Below are positions 9,016 to 17,676 of a DNA stretch of 64,000 nt, piece after piece. Location: NCBI RefSeq assembly GCF_014904745.1, contig NZ_JACZCS010000051.1, positions 1 through 64,000 on the forward strand, in the 5' to 3' direction. Source of the DNA: Oricola nitratireducens. GTDB taxonomy: Bacteria > Pseudomonadota > Alphaproteobacteria > Rhizobiales > Rhizobiaceae. The notes under the pieces were generated by a model. It searched no databases. It saw only the letters and a list, made by a program, of their open reading frames with translations, and was not told the DNA's origin. Each line of letters starts with the position of its first letter. The first letter of the stretch is position 1. Made by a program: the position numbers and the translations under genes.

Positions 9016-9678
9016 GTGACCGTTCTTGAAGCGCATGAACTCTATCGGTTTTTCCACGTAGGCGACGAAGAGACCGCCGCGCTGCGCGGCGTCAGCGTGA
9101 CCGTAGCTCGTGGCGAAACCGTCGCGGTCATGGGGCTGTCCGGCAGCGGCAAATCGACATTGCTCAATTGCCTGACGGGCCTCGACGAACCGGACGCCGG
9201 TATGGTGATGATCGACGGCAAACGCATGTCGCGCCGTCCAGAGTACGAGCGGGCACGGTTACGCGCCCGAAGTTGCGGCATTCTCCTTCAATCGGGCAAC
9301 TTGTTTCAGCACTTCACCGTCGCTGAAAACATTCGTTTCCAGATGATGCTGCTTGGTGCCGTAGACGAGAAACGGCTGCACAGCCTGCTCGAAACCGCAG
9401 GCATCGAAAAACGTTCCGATGCTTATCCGGCACATTTGTCCGGTGGCGAAACCGCTCGCGCGGGTCTTGCAGTCGCGCTTGCCAATAATCCTCCTCTGCT
9501 CATTGCGGACGAGCCAACAGCCGAGGTCGATGTAGCGACGGAATCGCGTCTCCTCGACCAGTTCGACACGCGCCGGGATGCCGGACTTGCAACTCTTATC
9601 GCGACGCACAGCGAGGCCTTGGCCAACCGAGCCAACCGCATTGTGCGCCTGAAGGACGGGAGGCTGACGGATGAATAG
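9016..9678 (+). CDS. ABC transporter ATPase (LolD/MacB-like), first
   Basis: The product is 220 residues with Walker A GLSGSGKST, Q-loop, signature LSGGE, Walker B LLIADEPTAEVD and the switch His in IATHSE. A GTG two bases after the preceding stop is the likely start; an earlier in-frame ATG at 8977 lies inside the upstream gene. The residue after the signature (ETARAGLAVALA) departs from the usual QQRVAIARAL, which may mark a specialised or weaker ATPase of a heterodimer. It overlaps the next ATPase gene by 8 bp. Confidence 0.85.
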   Translation: MTVLEAHELYRFFHVGDEETAALRGVSVTVARGETVAVMGLSGSGKSTLLNCLTGLDEPDAGMVMIDGKRMSRRPEYERARLRARSCGILLQSGNLFQHFTVAENIRFQMMLLGAVDEKRLHSLLETAGIEKRSDAYPAHLSGGETARAGLAVALANNPPLLIADEPTAEVDVATESRLLDQFDTRRDAGLATLIATHSEALANRANRIVRLKDGRLTDE

Positions 9679-10354
9679 TATCTTGGTCGCAGCACATGGA
9701 GTGTCGAAGGATTATCCGATCCCGGGAGGTGGCGCGGTTAGCGTGTTGCAGGGCATCGACTGCAGCATTCGTGCCAATGACAGGATCGCGCTTCTCGGAC
9801 CGTCGGGCAGCGGCAAATCCACCCTGATGCATATTCTCGGCGGCTTGATCGAGCCAACCCGCGGCACCGTCAGTTGGCCAGGTCTCGGCGCCCGCGCGGA
9901 TCTTCAGCCATCCAAGGTACAGTTTGTCTTCCAGTCGCCAAGCCTGTTTCCCGCCCTGACGGTCGCCCGCAATGTGGCGCTTCCAATGATACTGGCCGGT
10001 GGCTTTGCGGACGCGCATGTCCGGGCGAACACAATGCTGGAGCGGTTTGGATTGGCCGATCTTGCCAGAAAATTGCCGGAAGAACTCTCGGGCGGGCAGG
10101 CGCAACGGGTGTCGATGGCGCGGGCGCTTGCCATTTCCCCGAAACTGATCCTCGCAGACGAACCGACCGGGCAACTCGACAGCCGGACGGCGAGCGAATT
10201 CCTGGATACCGTACTCGAACTCGTCACAGGTTCCGGCGCGGCCCTGGTTATCGCGACACACGATTTGGGAATAGCCGATCGGATGGACCGACGGTTGATC
10301 CTCGCGCATGGCAATTTGAGCATTCCGCGCGAACACCTGGAGTTGAACTCATGA
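9671..10354 (+). CDS. ABC transporter ATPase (LolD/MacB-like), second
   Basis: The product is 227 residues with Walker A GPSGSGKST, signature LSGGQAQRVSMARALA, Walker B LILADEPTGQLD and the switch His in IATHD. It is a canonical member of the LolD/MacB ATPase group that drives FtsX-fold permeases. Together with the atypical first ATPase it may form a heterodimer for the single long permease that follows with an ATGA overlap. Confidence 0.88.
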   Translation: MNSILVAAHGVSKDYPIPGGGAVSVLQGIDCSIRANDRIALLGPSGSGKSTLMHILGGLIEPTRGTVSWPGLGARADLQPSKVQFVFQSPSLFPALTVARNVALPMILAGGFADAHVRANTMLERFGLADLARKLPEELSGGQAQRVSMARALAISPKLILADEPTGQLDSRTASEFLDTVLELVTGSGAALVIATHDLGIADRMDRRLILAHGNLSIPREHLELNS

Positions 10355-13005
10355 ACATGTACTGGATCAGCGGACTTGTGCGCCATCGGATCGTACGCCT
10401 TGCCGGAGCCACCTTCGGCGTCGGAATAACCGTCGCGCTGCTGGCGTGCCTCGGCTTCTTCCTGGCCAACAGTTCAGCTTCGATGACCCAGCGGGCTGTC
10501 TCAGCGGTGCCGATAGATTGGCAGGTCGAGGCCGTTCCGGCGGCGGACGTAAATGCCATTCACGACGCGATAGGCACAGCGGCCAAGACAGACGCGATTC
10601 ATGAGGTGGTCTACGCACAGACGACAGGACTGGAGGCAAAGACAGGCGCAACGATTCAGACCACCGGGCCCGGAAAGGTCATCGCTTTCGACGCGGGCTA
10701 TCTGAAGGATTTCCCGAAAGAGATACGTCCGCTGTCCGGTACGCCCGATGGTGCCTTGATCGCCCAGCAGACGGCCGCCAACCTGCATGTGGGACCCGGC
10801 GACAAGGTCACAATCAACCGGGTTGGGCTTGGTCCTGAATCGGTGACCGTAACAGGCGTGGTGGACCTTCCGGATGCGGATTCACTTTTTCAGGCAGTGG
10901 GCTTGCCGCCACAGGCCGCGCCGCAGGCGCCGCCGGACAACGTGCTTATTCTTCCCCTTGCCGACTGGCACAGGATTTTCGATCCGCAGCAGGCCGTCAG
11001 GCCCGCTACGACACGGCTGCAGTTCCATGTCCGGCTGGACCATACAAACCTCCCCGCGCAGCCGACTGCCGCGTATGTTCAGGTCGCCGGAGCCGTAAAG
11101 AACCTGGAAGTCCAGGTTGCGGGACAGGCGCTCGTCGCCAACAATCTCGGGGCGCGCCTTGATGCCGTACGCGGCGATGCTCTCTACGCGACCGTGCTGT
11201 TCCTGTTCCTCGGCGTGCCCGGAGTTGCGCTTGCCGCGGCCTTGACGATCGCCGCCACCGCGAGCGGGGCCGGCCGGCGCAAACTCGAACAAGCCCTGTT
11301 GCGTGTGCGCGGCGCGACAACAAGGCGAATTCTGTCGCTTTCGGCGGCTGAGGCCATGACAACCGGAGCAACGGGTGTCTTGCTTGGTCTCGCAGGCGCC
11401 TATCTCTTCGCCCGGTTAGGGCTGCAGATTGGCGGTTCGGCATGGATCGCGGTATTTTCAGCCGTATTCGCGGCCGTGGCGGGATGCATCGTGGCGTTGG
11501 CTGCGGTGTTGCTTCCGGCCTGGTTTGCATCGCGCCAGGAAACGGTTTCGGCTGCCCGGCGCACGGTTGGTCGGCGATCCGCACCGCTATGGCAGCATGC
11601 CTGGCTGGATGTCATTTTCCTGGCCGCGTCCGGACTGCTGTTCTGGCAGTCCGCAAGCACCGGATACCAGGTCGTTCTCGCGCCCGAGGGGGTTCCCGCG
11701 GCATCGGTCGACTACAAGGCCTTTCTTACTCCGGCATTGTTCTGGATCGGGTCGGCCTTGCTGATCATCCGGATCGCTGTGACGACCATTTCGTCGAACG
11801 GCCGCCTCCTACGCGCACTGGCATTGCCCTTTGCCGGAAGGCTGGCGGAAACGGTCGCCGCATCGTTGTCGCGTCAGGCGCGGCGGATCACGCTCGGCAT
11901 TGCGATGACGGCACTTGCCGTATCCTTCGCCACGTCTACAGCGATCTTCAACACGACATACAACGCACAAGCCCGTGTCGACGCGGAACTTACCAACGGC
12001 GCAGACGTGACCGTATTTGGAACGACCGCGAATCCCGCCGGTCCGCATGCACCAGTGCTTGCAAAGCTGCCCGGCGTCGTTGCTGCCGAACCCATGCAGC
12101 ATCGCTTCGCATATGTCGGATCGGACCTGCAGGACATCTACGGTATCGACCCGGCGGCTATCGGAAGGGCAACGAGCCTGTCCAACGCCTATTTCACCGG
12201 CGGAACAGCATCCGAAATCCTGGCGCGACTGGCAAAGACACCGAACGGTGTCTTGGTCTCCGAGGAAACCGTGAAGGATTTTCAGCTCAATCCTGGCGAT
12301 ACGGTGAATCTTCGGCTGATAAGCGCGAGTAACAACCAGTACCATGCCGTGCCTTTCAAATTCATTGGCATCGCGCGCGAATTTCCGACCGCGCCCAAGG
12401 ATTCGTTCCTTGTCGCCAATGCCGCCTACATTGCCAAAATGACGGGCAACGACACGGCCGAATATGTACTGATGCGTGCCTCCGGCGAACCTGCGGTTCT
12501 AGCGGATCAGGCGCGCAAGGCTCTCGCCGGCAATCCGGCGCTCCAGGTGAAAGATGTCGGCACGGTCTCCCACATCATCGGCTCGAGCCTGACCGCGGTG
12601 GATCTCTCCAGCTTGACGCGTATCGAGCTCTTGTTCGCTGTTATCCTCGCGTCTGCTGCCGCCGGCCTTGTCCTAGCCCTCGGCTTCAACGACCGCAGCC
12701 GCGATTTCGCGATACTCTCGGCGATCGGAGCGAAGCCGGCACAGCTTGGCGCCTTCCTTTGGGCAGAGGGCGCACTTGTTGCGACAACCGGTATTGTATT
12801 CGGTGTTATCTCCGGAGCGGTGACTGCCTGGATGCTGGTCAAGCTCCTGACCGGCGTGTTCGACCCACCGCCCGAAGCTCTCGCAATCCCTTGGATCTAT
12901 CTAGGAATCGTTCTCGTATTGCTTCTGGGCTCGGTCGTCGCTGCAGTGTTTTATACCAGCGCGCATAGCCGCAAAGACGCAGTGGAGACGTTGCGGGACT
13001 TATGA
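10351..13005 (+). CDS. FtsX-fold ABC transporter permease, long form
   Basis: The product is 884 residues. It has an N-terminal membrane segment, a large periplasmic domain (about 50-270), a block of membrane segments (about 280-480), a second periplasmic domain (about 500-730) and a C-terminal three-segment FtsX block ending in AAVFYTSAHSRKDAVETLRDL. This double-FtsX layout is that of YbbP/LolE-like permeases acting on lipids, lipoproteins or peptides at the outer face of the inner membrane. The ATG overlaps the stop of the second ATPase. The open frame runs far upstream (from 9874), but that part is a shadow of the ATPase gene. The cargo is unknown. Confidence 0.85.
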   Translation: MNMYWISGLVRHRIVRLAGATFGVGITVALLACLGFFLANSSASMTQRAVSAVPIDWQVEAVPAADVNAIHDAIGTAAKTDAIHEVVYAQTTGLEAKTGATIQTTGPGKVIAFDAGYLKDFPKEIRPLSGTPDGALIAQQTAANLHVGPGDKVTINRVGLGPESVTVTGVVDLPDADSLFQAVGLPPQAAPQAPPDNVLILPLADWHRIFDPQQAVRPATTRLQFHVRLDHTNLPAQPTAAYVQVAGAVKNLEVQVAGQALVANNLGARLDAVRGDALYATVLFLFLGVPGVALAAALTIAATASGAGRRKLEQALLRVRGATTRRILSLSAAEAMTTGATGVLLGLAGAYLFARLGLQIGGSAWIAVFSAVFAAVAGCIVALAAVLLPAWFASRQETVSAARRTVGRRSAPLWQHAWLDVIFLAASGLLFWQSASTGYQVVLAPEGVPAASVDYKAFLTPALFWIGSALLIIRIAVTTISSNGRLLRALALPFAGRLAETVAASLSRQARRITLGIAMTALAVSFATSTAIFNTTYNAQARVDAELTNGADVTVFGTTANPAGPHAPVLAKLPGVVAAEPMQHRFAYVGSDLQDIYGIDPAAIGRATSLSNAYFTGGTASEILARLAKTPNGVLVSEETVKDFQLNPGDTVNLRLISASNNQYHAVPFKFIGIAREFPTAPKDSFLVANAAYIAKMTGNDTAEYVLMRASGEPAVLADQARKALAGNPALQVKDVGTVSHIIGSSLTAVDLSSLTRIELLFAVILASAAAGLVLALGFNDRSRDFAILSAIGAKPAQLGAFLWAEGALVATTGIVFGVISGAVTAWMLVKLLTGVFDPPPEALAIPWIYLGIVLVLLLGSVVAAVFYTSAHSRKDAVETLRDL

Positions 13006-13481
13006 CCGATCCCAGGTTTTCCATCGTTCGGTGAGACAGTGACCAATTCCCGACGGGGCTACGTGGAGCCCCGCCACATTTGGGTACGGAAGTTCATATC
13101 GGGTTCAATCCGATCTCGCCAACCATGGGCGGGAATGTCTGCTATGGGTCGAAAACAGAATGGCCGCTTCTTACGACCCCGCACTAAAAGCAGACCGTCC
13201 GCTTCCGGCCCCAGAACTGCCTGTCAGCAACGCGCCCTATCTCCGCCATTCGCGATCAAATTTTAGTGTCCCGAATGCGGCCGTTCCCCGCGGCCTGATC
13301 GAAGGTCTGAGACGGGCGAGAAGGCGACATTCGCTGCAGACCGAACCAACGCTGGCAATTTGCCAAGTAGCTGACTTTCAGGTTGCAGCGGCCGCAGCCC
13401 AATCTGTTATTTCTTTGTCCCGACACAAAGTCTGCGATCCGCACTTCCCGCATGTTCGAACAGGAAAGCGAGGAGAACGCG
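13006..13481. other. Intergenic stretch with a weak hairpin
   Basis: A 7-bp stem (CGGGGCT/AGCCCCG, loop of 6) at 13054-13073 could end the ABC operon. The rest has no convincing gene on either strand. An FNR/NnrR-type dyad at 13415-13428 belongs to the broken gene that follows. Confidence 0.5.
13415..13428. promoter_or_regulatory. FNR/NnrR-type box before the broken DUF1858 gene
   Basis: TTGTCCCGACACAA fits the 14-bp dyad TTG-N8-CAA of the Crp/FNR/NnrR family, and the surrounding CTTTGT/ACAAAG extends the symmetry. It ends about 54 bp before the ATG at 13482. It points to former control by oxygen limitation or nitric oxide, which fits the adjacent nirK remnant. Confidence 0.55.
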
Positions 13482-13583
13482 ATGAAAAGCAAGCAGACGA
13501 TCAATCCCGACTTGTGCATGGACGACATCATGCGGCAGTGGCCGGAGACCATCGGCGTGCTTATCCGGAACCGGATGCTGTAA
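13482..13583 (+). pseudogene. 5' fragment of a DUF1858 gene
   Basis: The 33-residue frame (MKSKQTINPDLCMDDIMRQW, then [13 protein letters not shown]) matches the start of DUF1858 domains, which normally continue after the RNRML segment with a CVGCPIA-type cysteine motif. Here the frame stops directly after ML, exactly where the remains of nirK on the other strand begin. The start and its GAGGAGA ribosome binding site are intact, as is the upstream FNR-type box. The essential cysteines are lost, so this is a truncated remnant. DUF1858 genes commonly accompany denitrification loci. Confidence 0.75.
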
Positions 13584-14163
13584 CAGGTTCGCCCTTCTCG
13601 TTCTTCAGGCCGTCGCGCGGCAGCACCATGATCGCGCCGCTCATGCCGGAAACCACGTGCCACGGAATCATCGCGCCGCCAGGCGCGCAGTGGTAAACAA
13701 AAGTGCCCGAGCGTGTCGCCTTGAAACGGAGCTTAGTCTGCTCGCCCGGATTGATAAGCGTAAGGGCGCCACCTCCGAGGCCGCCGGTCGCGGCGTGGAA
13801 GTCGATATTGTGCGGCATCGAATTGCTGGCCGGATTGACCAGCGTAAGTTCGACATAGTCTCCTTCATGGACGACCATCAGCGGGCCAGGGATAGAGCCG
13901 TTGAAAGTCATGCCCTGCAGGGTCGTGCCTTCGTCGTCGATGACGACAGGCTTTTCCTCGATCGTCATGATGAATTCGACGACCTTCGGGCCGCCCTTGG
14001 CAACCTGATCGTGCGTATGCACATAAGGCGGCGCGACCAGCGTCACCTTCTCGCGCGGAAGAGCGGCGATGTCCGTCCTTTCGGCTGCTGCCACTGCGGC
14101 GGGCATTGCGGCGACAACTGCGGCAACGCCGGCGGTCATCATGGCTTGTCTTCTCGTGAACAT
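13561..14163 (-). pseudogene. nirK: 3'-truncated copper nitrite reductase gene
   Basis: About 200 residues remain of a protein that should be about 370. The start follows AAGGAG and begins MFTRRQAMM, a twin-arginine-like signal. The motif [16 protein letters not shown] and the whole first cupredoxin domain are those of NirK. All type 1 copper ligands are present (H in MPHN, then HC in YHCAPGG, H in IPWH and M in VSGM), as are two of the three type 2 ligands. The second domain, carrying the third type 2 histidine, is gone: homology ends at KNEKGEPV, followed by a few unrelated codons that come from the opposing DUF1858 fragment. NirK reduces nitrite to nitric oxide in the periplasm; this copy cannot form a complete site. 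Confidence 0.88.
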
Positions 14164-14723
14164 CTCCGTTCTCCTTGTCATCCCTGGTTTGGATGGCGAG
14201 GTTTTATGAGACAATTCACTTGCCTTCTTTGTGCTTGCGCAAACTGGCGGCGAGAAGAGTTCGTCCATGACAGGGGTAAGAGCGCTTCATGTCGTCAGCA
14301 AAGCGGTTGAAGCCTGCGGATAGTTCGCTCTGGATTATCATAGGATATTCATTACGCACGGCGAGGATATGATTGAAGATGAGCGCGTAGCGTCAACCAA
14401 AAGGCAGTCGCGCATTCGAACATGGAAGGAAGCGTTGATACCTACTCATTCACCCAGGGCGAGGAGAGGAGAACGCGCTCTCCGGCAATCGCGGCAATGA
14501 AAACTCTGGCGGAACCCGAGAACATCATGCCGGACGAACGCGATCCGCCGTCATCTGACGAATTCGCTTGCCGTACGAATCCGCAGCGGATTTCGCGATC
14601 CGCGGCATCTCGGTCACACTAAGTTCCGCGAAGGCCGCGGACTTTTCCGCCTACGGGCATACCCAGTTCCCTATTGATTACGTGATGCTGCAGCTTCCAC
14701 TCGGATGCCTGTTGACAACGCGT
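14164..14723. other. nirK upstream region, otherwise no gene
   Basis: The stretch holds the nirK ribosome binding site, an NnrR-type box (14229-14242) and about 480 bp in which I recognise nothing. A 66-residue frame at 14422-14622 has a purine-rich lead but no family resemblance and was not accepted as a gene. The right end carries a perfect TTGACA at 14712-14717, probably the -35 element of the TetR gene. Confidence 0.5.
14229..14242. promoter_or_regulatory. NnrR/FNR-type box upstream of nirK
   Basis: Read on the nirK strand it is TTGCGCAAGCACAA: half-sites TTGCG and CACAA around four bases, close to the TTGCG-N4-CGCAA pattern reported for NnrR-type regulators in rhizobia. It ends 66 bp from the nirK start, a normal distance for activation. 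Its survival next to a broken gene implies a recent truncation. Confidence 0.6.
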
Positions 14724-14769
14724 TCAAGCCTGCATAGTTAGTGATCAATAACTAACTATGCAGGCTTGA
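14724..14769. promoter_or_regulatory. 19-bp perfect inverted repeat, TetR operator
   Basis: The left arm 14724-14742 (TCAAGCCTGCATAGTTAGT) and right arm 14751-14769 are perfect complements around eight bases, and the right arm ends one base before the TetR start codon. A perfect TTGACA at 14712 places the -10 element inside the left arm, so a bound repressor would block polymerase. As RNA the same repeat would form a long hairpin ending just before the start codon. Confidence 0.75.
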
Positions 14770-14770
14770 T

Positions 14771-15382
14771 ATGGCGCGCAAACCCGCTGACGAACGCAAA
14801 TCCGAGATCGTGATGGCCGTGCTGCGCCTTGCCGATAAACTCGGGCCCGACCGGTTGACGACGCAATCGATCGCTGACGAGGTTGGTCTGACCCAGCCGG
14901 GAATCTTTCGCCATTTCGCGACGAAACAAGCGCTTTGGCAGGCGGTCGCCGAACTGATCGCGGACAAGATGAGCGCAGCCTGGCAGGATGCGCTGTCCAG
15001 CGGGGATGACCCGCGGGAGCGGATCAAAAGCCTGATACTGGCGCAGCTCAAGCAGATCGAAACTTATCCGGCGATCCCCGCAATCCTGTTCTCGCGCGAA
15101 CTGCAAGCAGACAACGAACCGCTGCGGAAGGCATTGCTTGGCGTGCTCGCGCGTTTTCACGCGACCATCACGGCCGAACTCGCCGACGCGAGAAAAGACG
15201 GAATTATCCGCCAGGACCTCGATCCGGAAGATGGTGCGATCCTGCTGATCTCCCTGGTCCAGGGGCTGGCGATGCGATGGTCGCTCGGGGCGCGCACATT
15301 TTCGATGGAAGCCGAGGGGAGGCGCCTTCTCGACGCGCAGATCAAACTGTTCCAGTCCGGCCCGGCAGGAGAAACATCATGA
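14771..15382 (+). CDS. TetR-family repressor of the exporter operon
   Basis: The product is 203 residues. The N-terminal helix-turn-helix (about 28-58, LTTQSIADEVGLTQPGIFRHFATKQALW) is typical of TetR/AcrR proteins; the C-terminal domain resembles the TetR_C group seen with MFP/MacB-type exporters. There is no Shine-Dalgarno sequence before the ATG because the operator repeat runs up to it, so the message may be leaderless or the hairpin may control translation. It overlaps the MFP gene by 4 bp (ATGA), so regulator and transporter form one autoregulated unit. Confidence 0.88.
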   Translation: MARKPADERKSEIVMAVLRLADKLGPDRLTTQSIADEVGLTQPGIFRHFATKQALWQAVAELIADKMSAAWQDALSSGDDPRERIKSLILAQLKQIETYPAIPAILFSRELQADNEPLRKALLGVLARFHATITAELADARKDGIIRQDLDPEDGAILLISLVQGLAMRWSLGARTFSMEAEGRRLLDAQIKLFQSGPAGETS

Positions 15383-16542
15383 TGCGCCGAAGGATCCGGA
15401 TCTTGCTGGGGTTGGCTATAGCATTGGCCGTAATCGGCGGCGGTTACCTATTTGCCAATGAGCGCCCCCTGCTCGTTCCGGTCGTGATGCCCGAGAAAGA
15501 CGTCGCGGTTCGCGTCTACGGGCTTGGCACCGTCGAAGCGAGGATCGTTTCAAAAATAGGATTTGAGGTGGGCGCGGCGCTGACCGAATTGGCGGCAGAC
15601 AGCGGTGACATCGTCCGCAAGGGCCGGATTCTGGCCCGTTTGGACTCTGCGGAACAGGAGGCCAAGGTGTTGCGCGCCAAGGCTGATTTGGAGGCAGCGG
15701 AGGCCGGGGTTGGCAAGTCCGAAGCGGTCATCGTACGAACGAAGGCGGTTCTTGCGCAGCGCGAGGCGGCCAATGCGCGTCAGCAGGAACTGGTGGGCCG
15801 CAGTGCGATTTCGGCGCAAGCGGCCGAAGAAGCGCAACGGGATATGGCCATCGCCGCCGCCGATCTCGCTGTTGCGCAAAGCGAGTTGGACGTGGCCAAG
15901 GCCCGGGTCGCTGATGCGCGTGCGGCGCTTGTCTTTGAAACGGTGCAACTGGAACACCACGTCCTCAAGGCGCCTTTCGATGCCGTGGTCGTCGAGCGCC
16001 ATTCCGAAGCGGGCACCGTCGTGCATGCCGGTGATACGATTTTCACCTTGATGGATCCCCGGACCGTATGGACCCTGGCGTATATCGACGAGGAGCGAGC
16101 GGGCAGTCTCGCAATAGGCCAAACCGCGGAGATCCGCCTCAGGTCATTGCCGCACGAGGTTTTCTCCGGATCGGTTTCGCGGATCGGCATCGAAAGCGAC
16201 CGCGTGAACGAGGAGCGCCGTGTATGGATTACATGCGACGTTTGCCCGCCAGAGGCGTTTCTCGGCGAGCAGGCCGAAGTATGGATTACGGTTGCCGAAC
16301 TCCCCAACGCCCTTCTGGTGCCTGAAACCGCGATCGAAGGTTTCAATGGGCATCAAGGCCTCGTCTGGGCAGTGCGCGGCGGCAAGCTCAGCCAAGTCCC
16401 GCTACTATTCGGCCACAGGACGGAGGACGCCCGCGCGGAAGTGGAAAGCGGCCTTCCGGACGGCGCGGAAATCGTGTCAGCACCGGTGAAGGGATTGACC
16501 GAGGGGCGTCTCGCGCGCGCGACGGGCGGGAGCGCGCAATGA
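15379..16542 (+). CDS. HlyD/MacA-type membrane fusion protein
   Basis: The product is 387 residues: one N-terminal membrane anchor (about 7-25), a biotinyl-lipoyl-like half (VSKIGFEVGAALTELAADSGDIVRKGRILARLDSAE), a coiled coil hairpin (about 95-200, rich in AEAGVGKSEAV and AQSELDVAKARVADARA), the second lipoyl half (LKAPFDAVVVERHSEAGTVV) and a beta-barrel. Such adaptors link an inner-membrane ABC transporter to the outer membrane. An AGGAG site precedes the ATG, which overlaps the TetR stop. No outer-membrane TolC gene is nearby. Confidence 0.88.
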   Translation: MMRRRIRILLGLAIALAVIGGGYLFANERPLLVPVVMPEKDVAVRVYGLGTVEARIVSKIGFEVGAALTELAADSGDIVRKGRILARLDSAEQEAKVLRAKADLEAAEAGVGKSEAVIVRTKAVLAQREAANARQQELVGRSAISAQAAEEAQRDMAIAAADLAVAQSELDVAKARVADARAALVFETVQLEHHVLKAPFDAVVVERHSEAGTVVHAGDTIFTLMDPRTVWTLAYIDEERAGSLAIGQTAEIRLRSLPHEVFSGSVSRIGIESDRVNEERRVWITCDVCPPEAFLGEQAEVWITVAELPNALLVPETAIEGFNGHQGLVWAVRGGKLSQVPLLFGHRTEDARAEVESGLPDGAEIVSAPVKGLTEGRLARATGGSAQ

Positions 16543-17672
16543 ATCTTGCTTACCGAGACGTGCGGCACAACCTTTTTCGCTTCGTTTTGACGTGCCTTGG
16601 GCTTGGCCTGTTGATGTCTGTCGTTCTGGCGATGATCGGCATCTACAACGGGCTCGTCGCGGATGCGCTCAATTTGGTGAAGGCGCCGCAGGCGGACCTG
16701 TGGGTCGTCGAATCCGGCACCAAGGGACCATTCGCCGAAGCGTCCAAGATTCCGGAAGACACGAGGGAAGCCGTGGAAAGACTGCATGGTGTCTCCGAAG
16801 CCGGAAACATAACCTATCAGACCGTCGAAGCCCCCCTTGCAGGAAAGACATTGCGCCTTTACGTCATCGGTTATGAGCGGGATCGTCCCGGTGGTCCTGG
16901 CGACGTCGTCGAAGGTCGCAAAATCGTGCAAAGCCATTTCGAACTGGTCGCCGACCGCGATACTGGTTTGACCCTGGGGGTTACCATCCGGCTCGGACGC
17001 AATCGGTTCAAGGTCGTCGGGCTGGTTGAAGACACAATGAATTCCGGCGGCGATCCGGTGGTCTTTGTCACACTGGCCGATGCCCAGACGCTCCAATCCC
17101 AATTGGCTCCGCCAGCGGCGCGAGTTCAGGCAGCACGCGGCGCCAGCGCGGAAATCGCGAAGACCGTCGCAGCTGTAGTCGCACGCCTTGAGGCAAATGC
17201 CGACATAGACGCCGTGGCGCGTACCGTGCGCCAATGGAAACATTTGTCAGCCATGACGCAAGCGGATCAGGAACAGTTGTTGATTAAGTCCGTTGTGGAC
17301 AGGGCAAGGCGTCAGATCGGCCTTTTCCTGGGAATTCTCCTGACGGTCTCCGCCGTCGTCATCGCGCTGATCGTCTACACGATGACGATGGAAAAGCTCA
17401 AGCAAATCGCCACCCTGAAGCTGATCGGCGCGCCGGATCGTACGATCGTCGGTTTGATCGTTCAGCAGGCGATTGCCCTTGGCATGGTCGGTTGGGCGTT
17501 CGGCCTTGCCCTGATCACGCTGACAAAGGATGGCTTTCCCCGCCGCGTCCTTCTTGAGCCATACAACGCTGCGGTTCTGGCCGGCATCATCTTGGTTGTT
17601 TGTATCGCGGCGAGCGGCCTCGGCGTGCGGGCGGCCCTGAAAGTCGATCCGGCGACGGCAATCGGGGGATAG
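16539..17672 (+). CDS. FtsX/DevC-type ABC exporter permease
   Basis: The product is 377 residues: an N-terminal membrane segment (about 15-36), a periplasmic domain of about 220 residues and three C-terminal membrane segments (about 260-375), ending KVDPATAIGG as in MacB/DevC permeases. The motif LKQIATLKLIGAPDRTIVGLIVQQA is the usual FtsX-core loop. It overlaps the adaptor gene by 4 bp. Together with the adaptor and the next ATPase it makes a DevBCA/MacAB-like exporter of unknown cargo. Confidence 0.87.
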   Translation: MNLAYRDVRHNLFRFVLTCLGLGLLMSVVLAMIGIYNGLVADALNLVKAPQADLWVVESGTKGPFAEASKIPEDTREAVERLHGVSEAGNITYQTVEAPLAGKTLRLYVIGYERDRPGGPGDVVEGRKIVQSHFELVADRDTGLTLGVTIRLGRNRFKVVGLVEDTMNSGGDPVVFVTLADAQTLQSQLAPPAARVQAARGASAEIAKTVAAVVARLEANADIDAVARTVRQWKHLSAMTQADQEQLLIKSVVDRARRQIGLFLGILLTVSAVVIALIVYTMTMEKLKQIATLKLIGAPDRTIVGLIVQQAIALGMVGWAFGLALITLTKDGFPRRVLLEPYNAAVLAGIILVVCIAASGLGVRAALKVDPATAIGG

Positions 17673-17676
17673 AAAA

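Noticed and set aside
9874-10350. Long N-terminal extension of the FtsX-type permease frame
   Set aside because: It lies inside the second ATPase gene in another frame. The ATG at 10351 with an ATGA overlap and a membrane segment at once afterwards is the natural start.
14422-14622. 66-codon frame between nirK and the TetR gene
   Set aside because: No recognisable domain or clear codon-use signal; the purine-rich lead is not placed at a normal distance to any start.
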